DNA of 42,443 nucleotides from REEB509 sp049314555 (GCA_049314555.1 JBMOEW010000023.1:1-42443); one strand, 5' to 3'. Counted from the stretch's first letter, positions 33,358-41,679 are shown. The notes: a model not told the origin generated them from the sequence alone. Translations and numbers: made by a program.

Positions 33358-36165
33358 TTAGCAGCTGGCACCTGACACCAGACCGCAGGTCCATGACTGC
33401 CACCAGGTGTCGGAGGCGTTCCGCACAGCGCCAACGTAAGGGGCTGGCGTGAAGAACGAACCGCTTGGGGTGGAAGACGTGGCCGCCGTCTCAAAGGTGC
33501 CGTTCACGAAGACGCTTTGGAGAGTCAAAGCGGCATTCGCAACGTTGTTTGTGCCCGCGTTGAAGACGGTCGCTTCATCATCGGCGTCGGTGTTGAAGGC
33601 CGTCGCGCAACCCAGGAGGATCGAACGGTAGGTCGGCAGGGCGGTTGTCAGCGACTGGTTGTCAATGTCCAAGCACTGACCAGAGCCGGTGACGACACCG
33701 TTCACGAACGTGCCCGCCATGCCTTCGCGTTGGTGAAGACCACCCACCGCCGCGCTCGCTCCGGAGCCGTTTGGATTGACGCCAACGAAGGTGAAGTTCG
33801 CGACAGTTGGATTTGAGCGCGGGGTTTTGTTGACGAGAACGCTGGTCAACGTTGTCAGGGTGCCTGAGTAGTTGTCGCTTTCAACCAGCTTGTCCCCGCC
33901 CCCGGCGCGTTGCACCGCCAGAAGGAACTGCAGGTTGCCGGTGTAGCCCATTTCGACGTCGAAGCTGTCGTCGTCCGCACCGGTCATGATCAGGTACCGG
34001 CCATTGATGGTGCCGCCGAAGAATTCGACCCCATCGTCCGAGCTGTTGTGGACCTGGACATACTCCAGGGTGGTTCCGGAACCGACGCCACCGAAGGTGA
34101 TGCCGTTCAGCTCGCGACCGGCCGTCAGCTCAAAGCCCGCATAGCGCACTTGGAGGTAGGTGAGGCTGCCGGAGTTATCGTTGGCCAGAGCGCCGCCGAA
34201 GAGGGCTGGCGTACCCGCCACGCCTTCGACTTCGCTTTCGCAATCGACGGTACCGCCCACCGCACCGGAGGCGCGGCACTCGTTGATCGGCGCGCGACCG
34301 AGCAGAACCAAACCGCCCCACTCGCCCTGAGCGGTCGCTTCATTGCGGCCGGCCGGGTTCGTCAAATCGGCAAAGGACGTCATGATCACGGGAGCTGTCG
34401 GCGAGCCGTTCGCGAAGATCCGCGACCCACGATTGATCACGAGGTAGTCCAGGCCGTTACGACCGAACAAGGTCACACCCGGGTCAATCGTCAGGTCAAC
34501 GGACAGGCCATTTGTGTTGGTGGCTGCCGCGCCAATGTCACGACCCACGTCCACGCGGCCATTAACCTCGTAGATGTTGCCGAAAGAGAGGCGTGTGTTG
34601 GCGACGATGACGGATGGCAACACGCAGCGGCGTTGACCAGCCAAAGTACCGTCTTCGGTGGTGCCTGCAGGGCACCCGGCGATTGGGAAGACAGAGCCGG
34701 CAAACGTCCAACCTGTTGTCCAGTTGCTTGCAACCGTTTCGGTTGGCGAGAACGCGCCCAGGTAAGCCGCCGGTGTCAATCCGGATGGAGTTGGAGCCGG
34801 CGTGCGCGCCCGCTCGAAGGGACCTGGTAGCAGACCGGTCAAGGTCAGCTGGGATGGGGTGGCAACAACGTTGTTGGACCCGGCGTTGAAGGTCACTGCT
34901 TCATCGTCTGCGTCCGTGTTGAACGCGGTGGCGCAGCCAAGCAAGATCCCATTGTAGCTCGGCAGGGCTGTCGAGAGGCTTTGGTTGTCGATATCCAAGC
35001 ACGCTCCGGAACCGGCGGCGATGCCGTTCACAAACGAGCCAGCCATGCCTTCACGCTGGTGAAGACCACCAATTGCAGCGCTTGCACCAGAGCCGTTCGG
35101 GTTCACGCCCACGGCGGTAAAGTTTGCGATGGTCGGATTGGAGCGCGGCGTCTTGTTGACAAGGTCAGCCGTCAGAGTGGTGAGGGTGCCGGAGTAGTTG
35201 TCGTTTTCAAACAACTTGTCGCCGCCGCCAGCGCGCTGACGGATCGCAAGGAACTGAATGCGCCCTTGGTAGCCCATTTCGACGTCGACGCTGTCGTCAT
35301 CCGCGCCGGTGATGGCGAGGTAGCGCGCGTTTACGGTGCCGCCGAAGAACTCAACACCGTCGTCGGAGCTGTTGTGAACTTGAACATATTCAACGGTGGT
35401 TCCGGAGCCAACGCCGCCGAAAGTGATCCCGTTCAGCTCGCGGCCGGCGGACAGTTCAAAGCCTGGGTAGCGAACCTGGACATAGCGCAGGGTGCCGGAG
35501 CTGTCGGTGGGCGTGTTGCCGCCGAACAGGGCCGAGGCACCGGCCACACCTTCGATCTCGTTTTCGCAATCCACCGCACCGCCGGCGACGCCAGAGGCGC
35601 GGCACTCGTTGATCGGCGCACGACCCAAAAGCACCAAACCGCCCCACTCGGCTTGCGCGGTGTCGCGGTTGCCGGTTCCGGCAATGTCGTTGCGGCTGGT
35701 GAAGATGATCGGCTGAGAGACGGTGCCTTCCGCGAAAATGCGCGAGCCGCGGTTGATGACCAGGTAGTCCAGGCCCGACGCCCCAAATACCGTCACCCCT
35801 GGCTCTACCGTCAAAGTGACAGAACGACCGTTGGTGTTGTTGCCTGCGCCGCCCACGTCAGCGCCGACATCGACGCGGCCGGTGAGCTGATAGACCACGC
35901 CGGCGACGCGGCGCAGGGTGAGATCGCTCAAGATTTGGCCGGAGATGCCGCAAATCGTGCTGCCGGCCAGCGAACCGACGCTGGTCGTGCCGGTTGGGCA
36001 GGAAACCGTGGTCCCGCCACCGCCCGTGCCGCCGCCGCCAGTGCCGCCGCCAGAGCCAGTTCCGGCGCTGGTTGCGCCAGGCGAGGAAACGCTAGATCCG
36101 CTGCAGGCCGCCAGCCCAAGCGCCAGGGCTGCGACGATCGCGCGGGATTTTACTTTCAGATGCAT
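33358..36165 (-). CDS. Large secreted lipoprotein with two ~440-aa repeats (ElpS-like, probable T2SS substrate)
   Basis: A 935-aa protein. The N-terminus MHLKVKSRAIVAALALGLAA-C21 is a lipoprotein signal with lipobox LAAC, followed by Ser after Cys, which fits outer-membrane sorting. A glycine-rich linker (residues about 37-51) leads to two tandem repeats, residues about 56-495 and 498-935, sharing GRVDVG, YLVINRGSRIFA, EWGGLVLLGRAPINECRASG, RELNGITFGGVGSGTT, SSDDGVEFFGGT and NKTPRSNP, consistent with a right-handed beta-rich fold. Paired cysteines recur at equivalent sites. Caulobacter crescentus secretes a surface lipoprotein, ElpS, through its T2SS under phosphate starvation, with a TonB receptor encoded nearby; this protein and its position match that pattern. 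ATG 36165 has a GGGGG ribosome-binding site 8 nt upstream; longer starts do not begin with a signal. Confidence 0.8.
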   Translation of the reverse strand: MHLKVKSRAIVAALALGLAACSGSSVSSPGATSAGTGSGGGTGGGGTGGGGTTVSCPTGTTSVGSLAGSTICGISGQILSDLTLRRVAGVVYQLTGRVDVGADVGGAGNNTNGRSVTLTVEPGVTVFGASGLDYLVINRGSRIFAEGTVSQPIIFTSRNDIAGTGNRDTAQAEWGGLVLLGRAPINECRASGVAGGAVDCENEIEGVAGASALFGGNTPTDSSGTLRYVQVRYPGFELSAGRELNGITFGGVGSGTTVEYVQVHNSSDDGVEFFGGTVNARYLAITGADDDSVDVEMGYQGRIQFLAIRQRAGGGDKLFENDNYSGTLTTLTADLVNKTPRSNPTIANFTAVGVNPNGSGASAAIGGLHQREGMAGSFVNGIAAGSGACLDIDNQSLSTALPSYNGILLGCATAFNTDADDEAVTFNAGSNNVVATPSQLTLTGLLPGPFERARTPAPTPSGLTPAAYLGAFSPTETVASNWTTGWTFAGSVFPIAGCPAGTTEDGTLAGQRRCVLPSVIVANTRLSFGNIYEVNGRVDVGRDIGAAATNTNGLSVDLTIDPGVTLFGRNGLDYLVINRGSRIFANGSPTAPVIMTSFADLTNPAGRNEATAQGEWGGLVLLGRAPINECRASGAVGGTVDCESEVEGVAGTPALFGGALANDNSGSLTYLQVRYAGFELTAGRELNGITFGGVGSGTTLEYVQVHNSSDDGVEFFGGTINGRYLIMTGADDDSFDVEMGYTGNLQFLLAVQRAGGGDKLVESDNYSGTLTTLTSVLVNKTPRSNPTVANFTFVGVNPNGSGASAAVGGLHQREGMAGTFVNGVVTGSGQCLDIDNQSLTTALPTYRSILLGCATAFNTDADDEATVFNAGTNNVANAALTLQSVFVNGTFETAATSSTPSGSFFTPAPYVGAVRNASDTWWQSWTCGLVSGASC
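33361..36000 (-). repeat. Internal tandem duplication within the secreted lipoprotein gene
   Basis: Two copies of about 1.32 kb (roughly 34681-36000 and 33361-34674) encode repeat units offset by 440 residues; for example GRVDVG occurs at 96-101 and 536-541. DNA identity is high in blocks such as the codons for INECRASG and NGITFGGVGSGTT. The duplication is in frame and both copies look intact. Confidence 0.85.
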
Positions 36166-36279
36166 TGTGACCCCCATCCATTCGGCGAAGTTACCCACGA
36201 TGGCCACCTCACTCGTTAACGGATCGGTTTCCTTTAGGCGGGGATTGCAATACTGCGGTGACGCGTTGTTGAAGCTTCT

Positions 36280-36306
36280 GTTACAAATTTAGTTATTTTT
36301 TGTGAC
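36280..36306 (-). promoter_or_regulatory. Possible degenerate Pho-box-like repeats upstream of the lipoprotein gene
   Basis: On the minus strand GTCAC (36302-36306) and GTAAC (36280-36284) are in direct orientation 22 bp apart, with A/T-rich DNA between them. PhoB sites have TGTCA-like units every 11 bp with A/T-rich spacers; the expected middle unit is not conserved here, so the match is weak. It lies 115-141 nt upstream of the start. Confidence 0.2.
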
Positions 36307-36565
36307 GGTCGCACCCTTGCCGGAACCAAGGCGAAGGCCGACGGCAGCACCCCGTCAGCTTGCGTTGTTAACTCTCTTTGCGTGAAGCGATTGCGCGTGG
36401 TGCCCCTGTGCGTCGCCCTACTTTAGGATGCCTAGTGGCGGAATTCTTCAAGATTGCCCTTCAACTGGGGGCGTTGCGAAACATCTATCCGAACATCCGA
36501 GAACGTGTTTTCCTTCTGGGCCTTAAGACATGGTTCGAAAATCAAAAAATGTGGGGAGAGTGACA
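36307..36565. other. Divergent intergenic region between the lipoprotein gene and the dehydrogenase operon
   Basis: With the preceding stretch this gives 400 bp without a credible gene. A short open frame at 36378-36563 has no recognisable features. The region must hold the promoter of the dehydrogenase operon, but I see neither a good sigma70 pair nor a -24/-12 sigma54 site of the kind that controls classical acetoin operons. A strong GGGGAGAG ribosome-binding site lies at 36553-36560. Confidence 0.4.
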
Positions 36566-37537
36566 GTGCAACTTAGTCGAGATCAGTTGCTGCGCGCCTA
36601 TCGCCAGATGGCCGTGATCCGCGCCTTTGAGGAACGGCTGCACGACGAAATCAAAACCGGAGACATCGCAGGCTTTACCCATCTGTATTGCGGCCAAGAA
36701 GCCGCTGCCGTAGGGGTGTGTGAGCATCTGGCGCACGATGACTTCATCGTTTCCACTCATCGGGGCCATGGCCATTGCATCGCCAAGGGCTGCGATGTGA
36801 AGGGCATGATGAAGGAGATTTACGGCCGAGCGGACGGGCTTTGCAAAGGCAAGGCAGGGTCCATGCATATTGCGGATGTGTCTGTGGGCATGCTTGGCGC
36901 GAACGGGATTGTGGGGGCTGGAGCGCCGCAGGCCGTTGGGGCCGCGCTTTCAGCAAAGATTGACGGCAAGGGAAAAGTGGCAATCGCGTTTTCCGGCGAT
37001 GGCGCTTGCAACCAAGGCACGACGTTTGAAGCCATGAACATGGCGGTCGTTACGAAAGCGCCGTGTGTTTTTGTGTTCGAGAACAACCACTATTCGGAGC
37101 ATACCGGCTTTGAATATGCCGTCGGAACCAACAAAGACATTGCCAGTCGGGCTGAGGCCTTTGGCATGAAGGTTTGGCGCGCGAACGGCAGCGACTTTTT
37201 CGACACTTACGAGGCGATGCGCGAAGTGCTGGATTATGTGCGCGCTGGGAACGGGCCGGCGGCGATCGAGCTCGATACCGAGCGGTTCTATGGCCATTTC
37301 GAAGGCGATCCGCAGCGCTATCGGGGACCTGGAGAAATTGATCGGATTCGCGCTGAGCGGGACTGTTTGAAGGCGTTTCGCGAGAAGGTAACGACCGCGG
37401 GATTGCTTAGCCACAAAGACCTTGATGCCGTCGACGCGGAGGCCTTGGCCCTCATTGAAGCGGCGACGACGGAGGCTAGAGCTGCCGCTCCGCCTGATCC
37501 GTCAAGCGTCACCACCGACGTTTATGTTTCATATTGA
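36566..37537 (+). CDS. Thiamine-diphosphate dehydrogenase E1 alpha (acetoin/pyruvate dehydrogenase type)
   Basis: A 323-aa E1 alpha subunit. The ThDP/Mg motif GDGACNQGTTFEAMNMA ends in FVFENN, and the substrate-channel HRGHGHCIAKG and the loop GKAGSMHIAD are as in AcoA and PDH E1 alpha. With E1 beta it decarboxylates a 2-oxoacid or cleaves acetoin and acetylates the lipoyl group of E2. The start is uncertain: GTG 36566 has the GGGGAGAG ribosome-binding site at good spacing, and an ATG at 36530 would add 12 residues. It is first in a three-gene operon. The form with separate E1 alpha and non-lipoylated E1 beta favours an acetoin-type complex over the usual alphaproteobacterial PDH. Confidence 0.88.
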   Translation: MQLSRDQLLRAYRQMAVIRAFEERLHDEIKTGDIAGFTHLYCGQEAAAVGVCEHLAHDDFIVSTHRGHGHCIAKGCDVKGMMKEIYGRADGLCKGKAGSMHIADVSVGMLGANGIVGAGAPQAVGAALSAKIDGKGKVAIAFSGDGACNQGTTFEAMNMAVVTKAPCVFVFENNHYSEHTGFEYAVGTNKDIASRAEAFGMKVWRANGSDFFDTYEAMREVLDYVRAGNGPAAIELDTERFYGHFEGDPQRYRGPGEIDRIRAERDCLKAFREKVTTAGLLSHKDLDAVDAEALALIEAATTEARAAAPPDPSSVTTDVYVSY

Positions 37538-37550
37538 GGGGAGCGGACAC

Positions 37551-38561
37551 ATGCAAAAGATGACGATCCGCGAAGCGATCAACCACACGATCCACGCTGA
37601 AATGGAACGCAACCCGGACGTTCTGGTGCTCGGGGAAGACATCGTCGGCGGGAACGGGACTGCTGGCGGCCCGGAAGCCATTGGTGGGATTTGGGGTGCC
37701 ACAGGGGGCCTCTATGCCAAGTTCGGCGCGAACCGCGTGATTGACACCCCGATTTCCGAAAGCGCCATCGTTGGCGCGGCGGCTGGTCTTGCGTTGGCTG
37801 GCAAACGCCCGATTGCGGAACTCATGTTTGCTGACTTTGTGGGCGTTAGCTTGGACCAGCTGTGGAACCAGATGGCCAAGTTTCGCTATATGTTTGGCGG
37901 TAAGTCCACCTGCCCTGCTGTTGTGCGCATGATCTATGGTGCCGGCCTCAATGCCGCCGCCCAACACAGCCAGTCGGTCTATGCGATGATGACATCGATC
38001 CCGGGCTTGAAGGTTGTCTTGCCGACGACACCAGCGGACGCGAAGGGCCTGCTCACGGAGGCCTTGCGCGGGGATGACCCGGTGATGTTCTTTGAACACA
38101 AAGCCTTGTTTGGGGTGACCGGCGAAGTTCCTGACGGTGATTACCGCGTGCGATTTGGTCAAGCCCGGATGGTCCGCGAGGGGGGCGATGTTACGATCGT
38201 CACTTGCGGGTTGATGGTCAGCCTTTCAGAGATCGCGGCCGATCGGCTGGCCGCGCAGGGCGTTGGCTGTGATGTGATCGATCTGCGAACCACAAGCCCG
38301 CTCGATGAAGAGGCCATTCTTGATTCCGTTGAAGCGACGGGTCGGCTGGTGATCGTTGATGAGAGCACGCCGCGCTGCAGCCTAGCTTCGGATATCGCTG
38401 GGCTGGTGGCGTCGCGGGCGTTTTCATCCTTGAAAGCCCCTATCGAAATGGTCACGCCGCCACACACGCCTATCCCGTTTGCCCGCGAATTGGAAAAAGC
38501 GTGGCTGCCGGGACCTGGCAAAATCGAAGCCGCCGTGCGTCGCGCGCTCGCCTTTCGTTGA
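37551..38561 (+). CDS. Dehydrogenase E1 beta subunit (acetoin/pyruvate dehydrogenase type)
   Basis: A 336-aa E1 beta with the pyrimidine-domain VLVLGEDIVGG, RVIDTPISESAIVGAAAGLAL, AELMFADF and transketolase C-terminal VTIVTCGLMVSLSEIAADRL and IDLRTTSPLDEEAI motifs. The glutamate in TPISE activates ThDP. There is no N-terminal lipoyl domain, which alphaproteobacterial PDH E1 beta often carries, so this is probably a secondary complex. ATG 37551 has GAGGGGAG upstream and is 13 nt after the E1 alpha stop. Confidence 0.9.
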   Translation: MQKMTIREAINHTIHAEMERNPDVLVLGEDIVGGNGTAGGPEAIGGIWGATGGLYAKFGANRVIDTPISESAIVGAAAGLALAGKRPIAELMFADFVGVSLDQLWNQMAKFRYMFGGKSTCPAVVRMIYGAGLNAAAQHSQSVYAMMTSIPGLKVVLPTTPADAKGLLTEALRGDDPVMFFEHKALFGVTGEVPDGDYRVRFGQARMVREGGDVTIVTCGLMVSLSEIAADRLAAQGVGCDVIDLRTTSPLDEEAILDSVEATGRLVIVDESTPRCSLASDIAGLVASRAFSSLKAPIEMVTPPHTPIPFARELEKAWLPGPGKIEAAVRRALAFR

Positions 38562-38572
38562 GGGCCGGAAAC

Positions 38573-39925
38573 ATGTCAAATCTCAAGGCTTTCACCATGC
38601 CCAAGTGGGGCATCGAAATGAGCGAAGGCACGGTTGCGGAGTGGATGGTAGCGGAGCGCGAGGTGTTTTCTCGCAATGCGATCCTCACCTTGATCGAGAC
38701 CGACAAAATCACCAACGAAGTCGAAGCAGAAGCCGACGGATGCCTGGTCAGGCTTTTGGCAAAGCCGGGGGAAACGTATCCCGTTGGGGCGTTGCTGGCG
38801 GTTTATGGTGACCGTGACGCGCGGGCGGAAGACATTGATGCGTTTGTGGCCCAATTTGTGGGTCCGCGCAGCGACCCGGCGGCGACCGACACCCCTGCAA
38901 TGCAGCCACGCTCGGTGACTGCCCCTGCCCGCGTCGCTGACAGCGCGGCCATAAGCCCGGCCGCGCATGCGCAGGCCCTAGCGCTGGCAATTGACCCTGC
39001 GACCGTCTCCGGTTCGGGGCGCGGTGGGCGCGTATCGCTGCAGGATGTGCATCAAGCGACCCGAGCGGAACGGCACGTCGCGCTCAAGGGCCCGTTTGCG
39101 TTGTCTCCCGAGACAGCCGCTTTTGCTTCGCCCATGGCGCGGCGGCTGGCTGCAATGCACGGCGTTGACCTTTCAGGCCTTGTGGGCACTGGTCCGCATG
39201 GGCGCATATCCCGAGGCGATGTTCTGACCGCGGCTGGTCTGCCTTTGACCACACCTTTGGGCGGCGGGCCCGAGATTTTGCCGATGTCCAAAATGCGCCA
39301 GACGATCGCGCGTCGTTTGGCGACATCGAAGTCGACAATCCCGCACATTTATTTCCGGCGACGGGTGCGGGCCGACAAGCTTATTGACCTGCGTACGGCA
39401 ACTTCACCTAAGCCGAGCCTAAATGACTATCTCATTCGCGCTTGTGCGTTGGCGCTGAAGCAAGTGCCCGCGCTGAACATCCAGGTGCATGGCGATCAGA
39501 TTCACAGGTTCAGCACTGCCGATATCGGGGTGGCTGTGGCCACCGAGGGCGGTTTGCTCACCCCGATCGTGACCCGCGCTGACTTACGTAGCGTTGCGGA
39601 AATCAGCGGCATGATGGCGGACTTTGCTGATCGGGCGCGCAACGGCAAACTGAAACAACACGAGTTTGAAGGCGGCAGCTTTGGCATTTCCAACCTGGGG
39701 ATGTTTGGTGTCGAGCAGTTTGATGCGATCATCAACCCGCCGCAGGGGGCGATCTTGGCGATCGGCAGCGCGCAACCCGAACCCGTTGCCCAAAAGGGCA
39801 AAGTTGTTGTGTTGCCGATGCTGCATCTGTCTTTGAGTTGCGATCACCGGGCGATCGACGGGGCGGATGCTGGACGGTTTATGGCTGAGCTCGCTGAACT
39901 GATCGAGAACCCAGATCGGCTTTGA
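38573..39925 (+). CDS. Dihydrolipoyl acyltransferase (E2) with one lipoyl and two E3-binding-like domains
   Basis: A 450-aa E2. The lipoyl domain (1-80) has the lipoylation site K45 in ETDKITNEVE. Two peripheral-subunit-binding-like segments follow: residues about 128-163 (ending SGSGRGGRVSLQDV) and 184-219 (GTGPHGRISRGDV). The catalytic CAT domain (235-450) carries H425 and D429 in SCDHRAIDG. Two binding domains are unusual for one E2. It transfers the acyl group from lipoate to CoA. No E3 (dihydrolipoyl dehydrogenase) is encoded here, so it must borrow one. It is 11 nt after E1 beta. Confidence 0.9.
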   Translation: MSNLKAFTMPKWGIEMSEGTVAEWMVAEREVFSRNAILTLIETDKITNEVEAEADGCLVRLLAKPGETYPVGALLAVYGDRDARAEDIDAFVAQFVGPRSDPAATDTPAMQPRSVTAPARVADSAAISPAAHAQALALAIDPATVSGSGRGGRVSLQDVHQATRAERHVALKGPFALSPETAAFASPMARRLAAMHGVDLSGLVGTGPHGRISRGDVLTAAGLPLTTPLGGGPEILPMSKMRQTIARRLATSKSTIPHIYFRRRVRADKLIDLRTATSPKPSLNDYLIRACALALKQVPALNIQVHGDQIHRFSTADIGVAVATEGGLLTPIVTRADLRSVAEISGMMADFADRARNGKLKQHEFEGGSFGISNLGMFGVEQFDAIINPPQGAILAIGSAQPEPVAQKGKVVVLPMLHLSLSCDHRAIDGADAGRFMAELAELIENPDRL

Positions 39926-39975
39926 AGGTCCAAACGATGAAAGGTTTATGGCCCTTTGGTCTATAGGTTTCGTTA

Positions 39976-41382
39976 ATGAAAAAAGGCCTAGCCATGATGG
40001 GCGCAGCTAGGAGCCGACGCATGCTTGCCCACGAAGACAATAGCGGCGAACTCTTGGATTTCGCAATCGCCCTGTATGCGCGCGGCGAGGTGGTCAAAGC
40101 GGCGGGGCTCTTCCACTCCATTCTGCAAGGCGATCCGGCGCATCCGATTGCCAACCACCAATTGGGGTTGCTCGCGTTTGCGGACGGCGATGTGAACGCG
40201 GCGACGCAGTTCCTTCAACGCGCGGCTGAAGCCAATCCGCTGGACGCGGAGTATCACAACAATCTTGGTGTCGTGCTGCATTCAAGTGGCGATCCTGCCG
40301 GCGCCCGTCACGCGTTTGAAGACGCGATCGCTCAAGATCCGAACTTCGCCCAAGCGTTCAACAATTTGGGTGCGGCGCTGACCGCCCTGAACGAGGATGA
40401 GGATGCGATCCGGGCTTACCGACGCGCCCTTGAAATTGATCCAACCTACATCGAGGCGCGCGACAACCTGGATCTTGCCTGCGCTGGCGTTGCGCCGGCC
40501 TGGCATTTTCCGATGATGGCCGATGCCGCACGCAATGATGCCTATGACCAGGCGCTGCGCAGGGCGGCTCCTGGGCGACGGGTGCTCGATATTGGCGCGG
40601 GCTCTGGCCTGCTGGCGATGATGGCAGCGCGGGCTGGAGCTGCCAAAGTTACCACATGCGAAGTTGTGCCGGCTATCGCTGCCGCAGCCTGTGAGGTTAT
40701 CGCTGCCAACGGTTATGGCGACGCCATTACGCTGCATGCCAAGCGTTCTGATGAATTGAAAATTGGGCGCGATTTGTGGGCCCGCGCGAATGTCCTGGTG
40801 ACCGAGACGTTTTGCAGCAGTCTGTTGACCGAAGGTGTTTTACCGAGCCTTGAGCATGCGCGCGAACATTTGTTGACGCCGGATGCGGTGGTTATTCCGC
40901 GGCGCGCCGCTGCGCGGGGGTATTTGATCGGCGGCGCAACGGTGGAAGCGCAGGCTTACGCCTCGCAGGCGGCTGGCTTTGACCTGTCGCGGTTCAATTT
41001 GTTTGCGTCGAGCAAGTTCGGCCTGCACCTGGATCGGCTGCCGCATGATATCTTGTCGGAAGACTTTGAGATTCTGAGTTTCGATCTGATGCAGTCGCAC
41101 TTCCCGCCGGAGCGGCACGAGATCGCTGTTCCTGTTCGGGCGTCTGGGCGCTGCGTTGGGGTGGCGCAATGGCTGCGCCTCGATCTGGATGCAGAGTCCA
41201 CCTACGAAAACCGGCCGACCGCGACCGCGGGCGCGAACGGATGGATGCATGTGGTCCATCGTTTTGCCGAGCCGATCGAGCTCAACGCGGGGGATGAGCT
41301 GCTGCTTGTTGCCAATCACACGCGGACAAATATGACGGTGGCGCTCGCGGGCCTGCGGCGGGGCACGGCGGCGGCGCCTTGA
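39976..41382 (+). CDS. TPR-repeat protein fused to a PRMT7/9-like SAM-dependent methyltransferase
   Basis: A 468-aa cytoplasmic protein. Residues about 25-165 hold four TPR-like repeats (for example HNNLGVVLHSSGDPAGARHA, then FNNLGAALTALNEDEDAIRA). Residues about 175-310 resemble protein arginine methyltransferases: WHFPMMADAARNDAYDQALR, SAM motif I VLDIGAGSGLL (203-213), a CEVVP loop, and VLVTETFCSSLLTEGVLPS, in which E277 and E286 have the 9-residue spacing of the PRMT double-E loop. A beta-barrel-like C-terminus follows with GWMHVVHRF where PRMTs have a THW loop. In eukaryotes PRMT9 also combines TPRs with this enzyme class. Substrates in bacteria are unknown. It stands alone after the dehydrogenase operon. 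A TAGG 6-7 nt before ATG 39976 supports the start. Confidence 0.78.
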   Translation: MKKGLAMMGAARSRRMLAHEDNSGELLDFAIALYARGEVVKAAGLFHSILQGDPAHPIANHQLGLLAFADGDVNAATQFLQRAAEANPLDAEYHNNLGVVLHSSGDPAGARHAFEDAIAQDPNFAQAFNNLGAALTALNEDEDAIRAYRRALEIDPTYIEARDNLDLACAGVAPAWHFPMMADAARNDAYDQALRRAAPGRRVLDIGAGSGLLAMMAARAGAAKVTTCEVVPAIAAAACEVIAANGYGDAITLHAKRSDELKIGRDLWARANVLVTETFCSSLLTEGVLPSLEHAREHLLTPDAVVIPRRAAARGYLIGGATVEAQAYASQAAGFDLSRFNLFASSKFGLHLDRLPHDILSEDFEILSFDLMQSHFPPERHEIAVPVRASGRCVGVAQWLRLDLDAESTYENRPTATAGANGWMHVVHRFAEPIELNAGDELLLVANHTRTNMTVALAGLRRGTAAAP

Positions 41383-41474
41383 TGGATTGGGGCAATTGAC
41401 GCGGGAGCCTCGTGGGAACACCCAGCCGCCCCAAGGCTCTGTGCTCGCGAATAATCTCAACCCCTTGAAAACAA
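41383..41474. other. Spacer between the TPR-methyltransferase gene and the tRNA fragment
   Basis: About 90 bp with no coding potential I can see. GAGCCT (41405-41410) and AGGCTC (41434-41439) could form a loose stem that would terminate the upstream gene; the evidence is thin. This is probably the last chromosomal DNA before the integrated element. Confidence 0.3.
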
Positions 41475-41519
41475 TGGTGGGCGCGACAGGGATTGAACCT
41501 GTGACCCAGACGATGTCAA
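41475..41519 (-). other. 3' half of tRNA-Val(GAC): probable attachment site
   Basis: The minus strand reads, from the anticodon loop, TTGACAT (anticodon GAC), CGTCT, variable GGGTC, T-arm ACAGGTTCAATCCCTGT, acceptor 3' strand CGCGCCC, A73 and CCA. The expected 5' half is absent: the sequence past 41519 does not complete the anticodon stem, D-arm or acceptor. Retention of exactly the anticodon-loop-to-CCA half is the classic signature of an att site left by an integrase that targets tRNA 3' ends. An integrase follows 210 nt away. Confidence 0.8.
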
Positions 41520-41585
41520 AGTCATTTTGGACACTTCGACTGAGACGGATCGAGCCCGGCCAAGCCCGGTAAATTACTGCTTATA

Positions 41586-41613
41586 TTGACTTTTTCAAAA
41601 CTCCCATTTCTAT
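41586..41613 (+). promoter_or_regulatory. Possible promoter of the integrase
   Basis: TTGACT (41586-41591) and TTCTAT (41608-41613) are 16 bp apart, about 115 nt upstream of the integrase start and upstream of the TGCTGGCC repeats. Confidence 0.3.
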
Positions 41614-41649
41614 GCAAGCCGACTAAGCCCGGCGGCGCCCGGGCCAGTT

Positions 41650-41679
41650 TGCTGGCCCGTTGCTGGCCCTGTGCTGGCC
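41650..41679 (+). repeat. Three TGCTGGCC direct repeats with 11-bp period
   Basis: TGCTGGCC occurs at 41650-41657, 41661-41668 and 41672-41679, so each copy is on the same face of the helix one turn apart. The array sits just upstream of the integrase gene, where arm-type integrase sites or excisionase sites are found in tyrosine-recombinase elements. Confidence 0.7.

Noticed and set aside
34981..36219. 412-codon open frame on the plus strand opposite the secreted lipoprotein gene
   Set aside because: Antisense to the repeat region; its apparent repeats mirror those of the real gene. Similar antisense frames at 33910-34830 and 30736-31932 were rejected for the same reason.
36410..36500. Sigma54 (-24/-12) promoter for the acetoin-type operon
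   Set aside because: GG...GC pairs near TGGCGG and TGGGGGCGTTGC do not have the required 10-bp spacing.
36378..36563. 61-codon frame before the dehydrogenase operon
   Set aside because: No ribosome-binding site, no domain, and its end coincides with the ribosome-binding site of the real gene.
41475..41560. Complete tRNA-Val gene
   Set aside because: The 5' half cannot be folded: the anticodon 5' strand pairs only in three internal positions and no D-arm or 5' acceptor strand is present.
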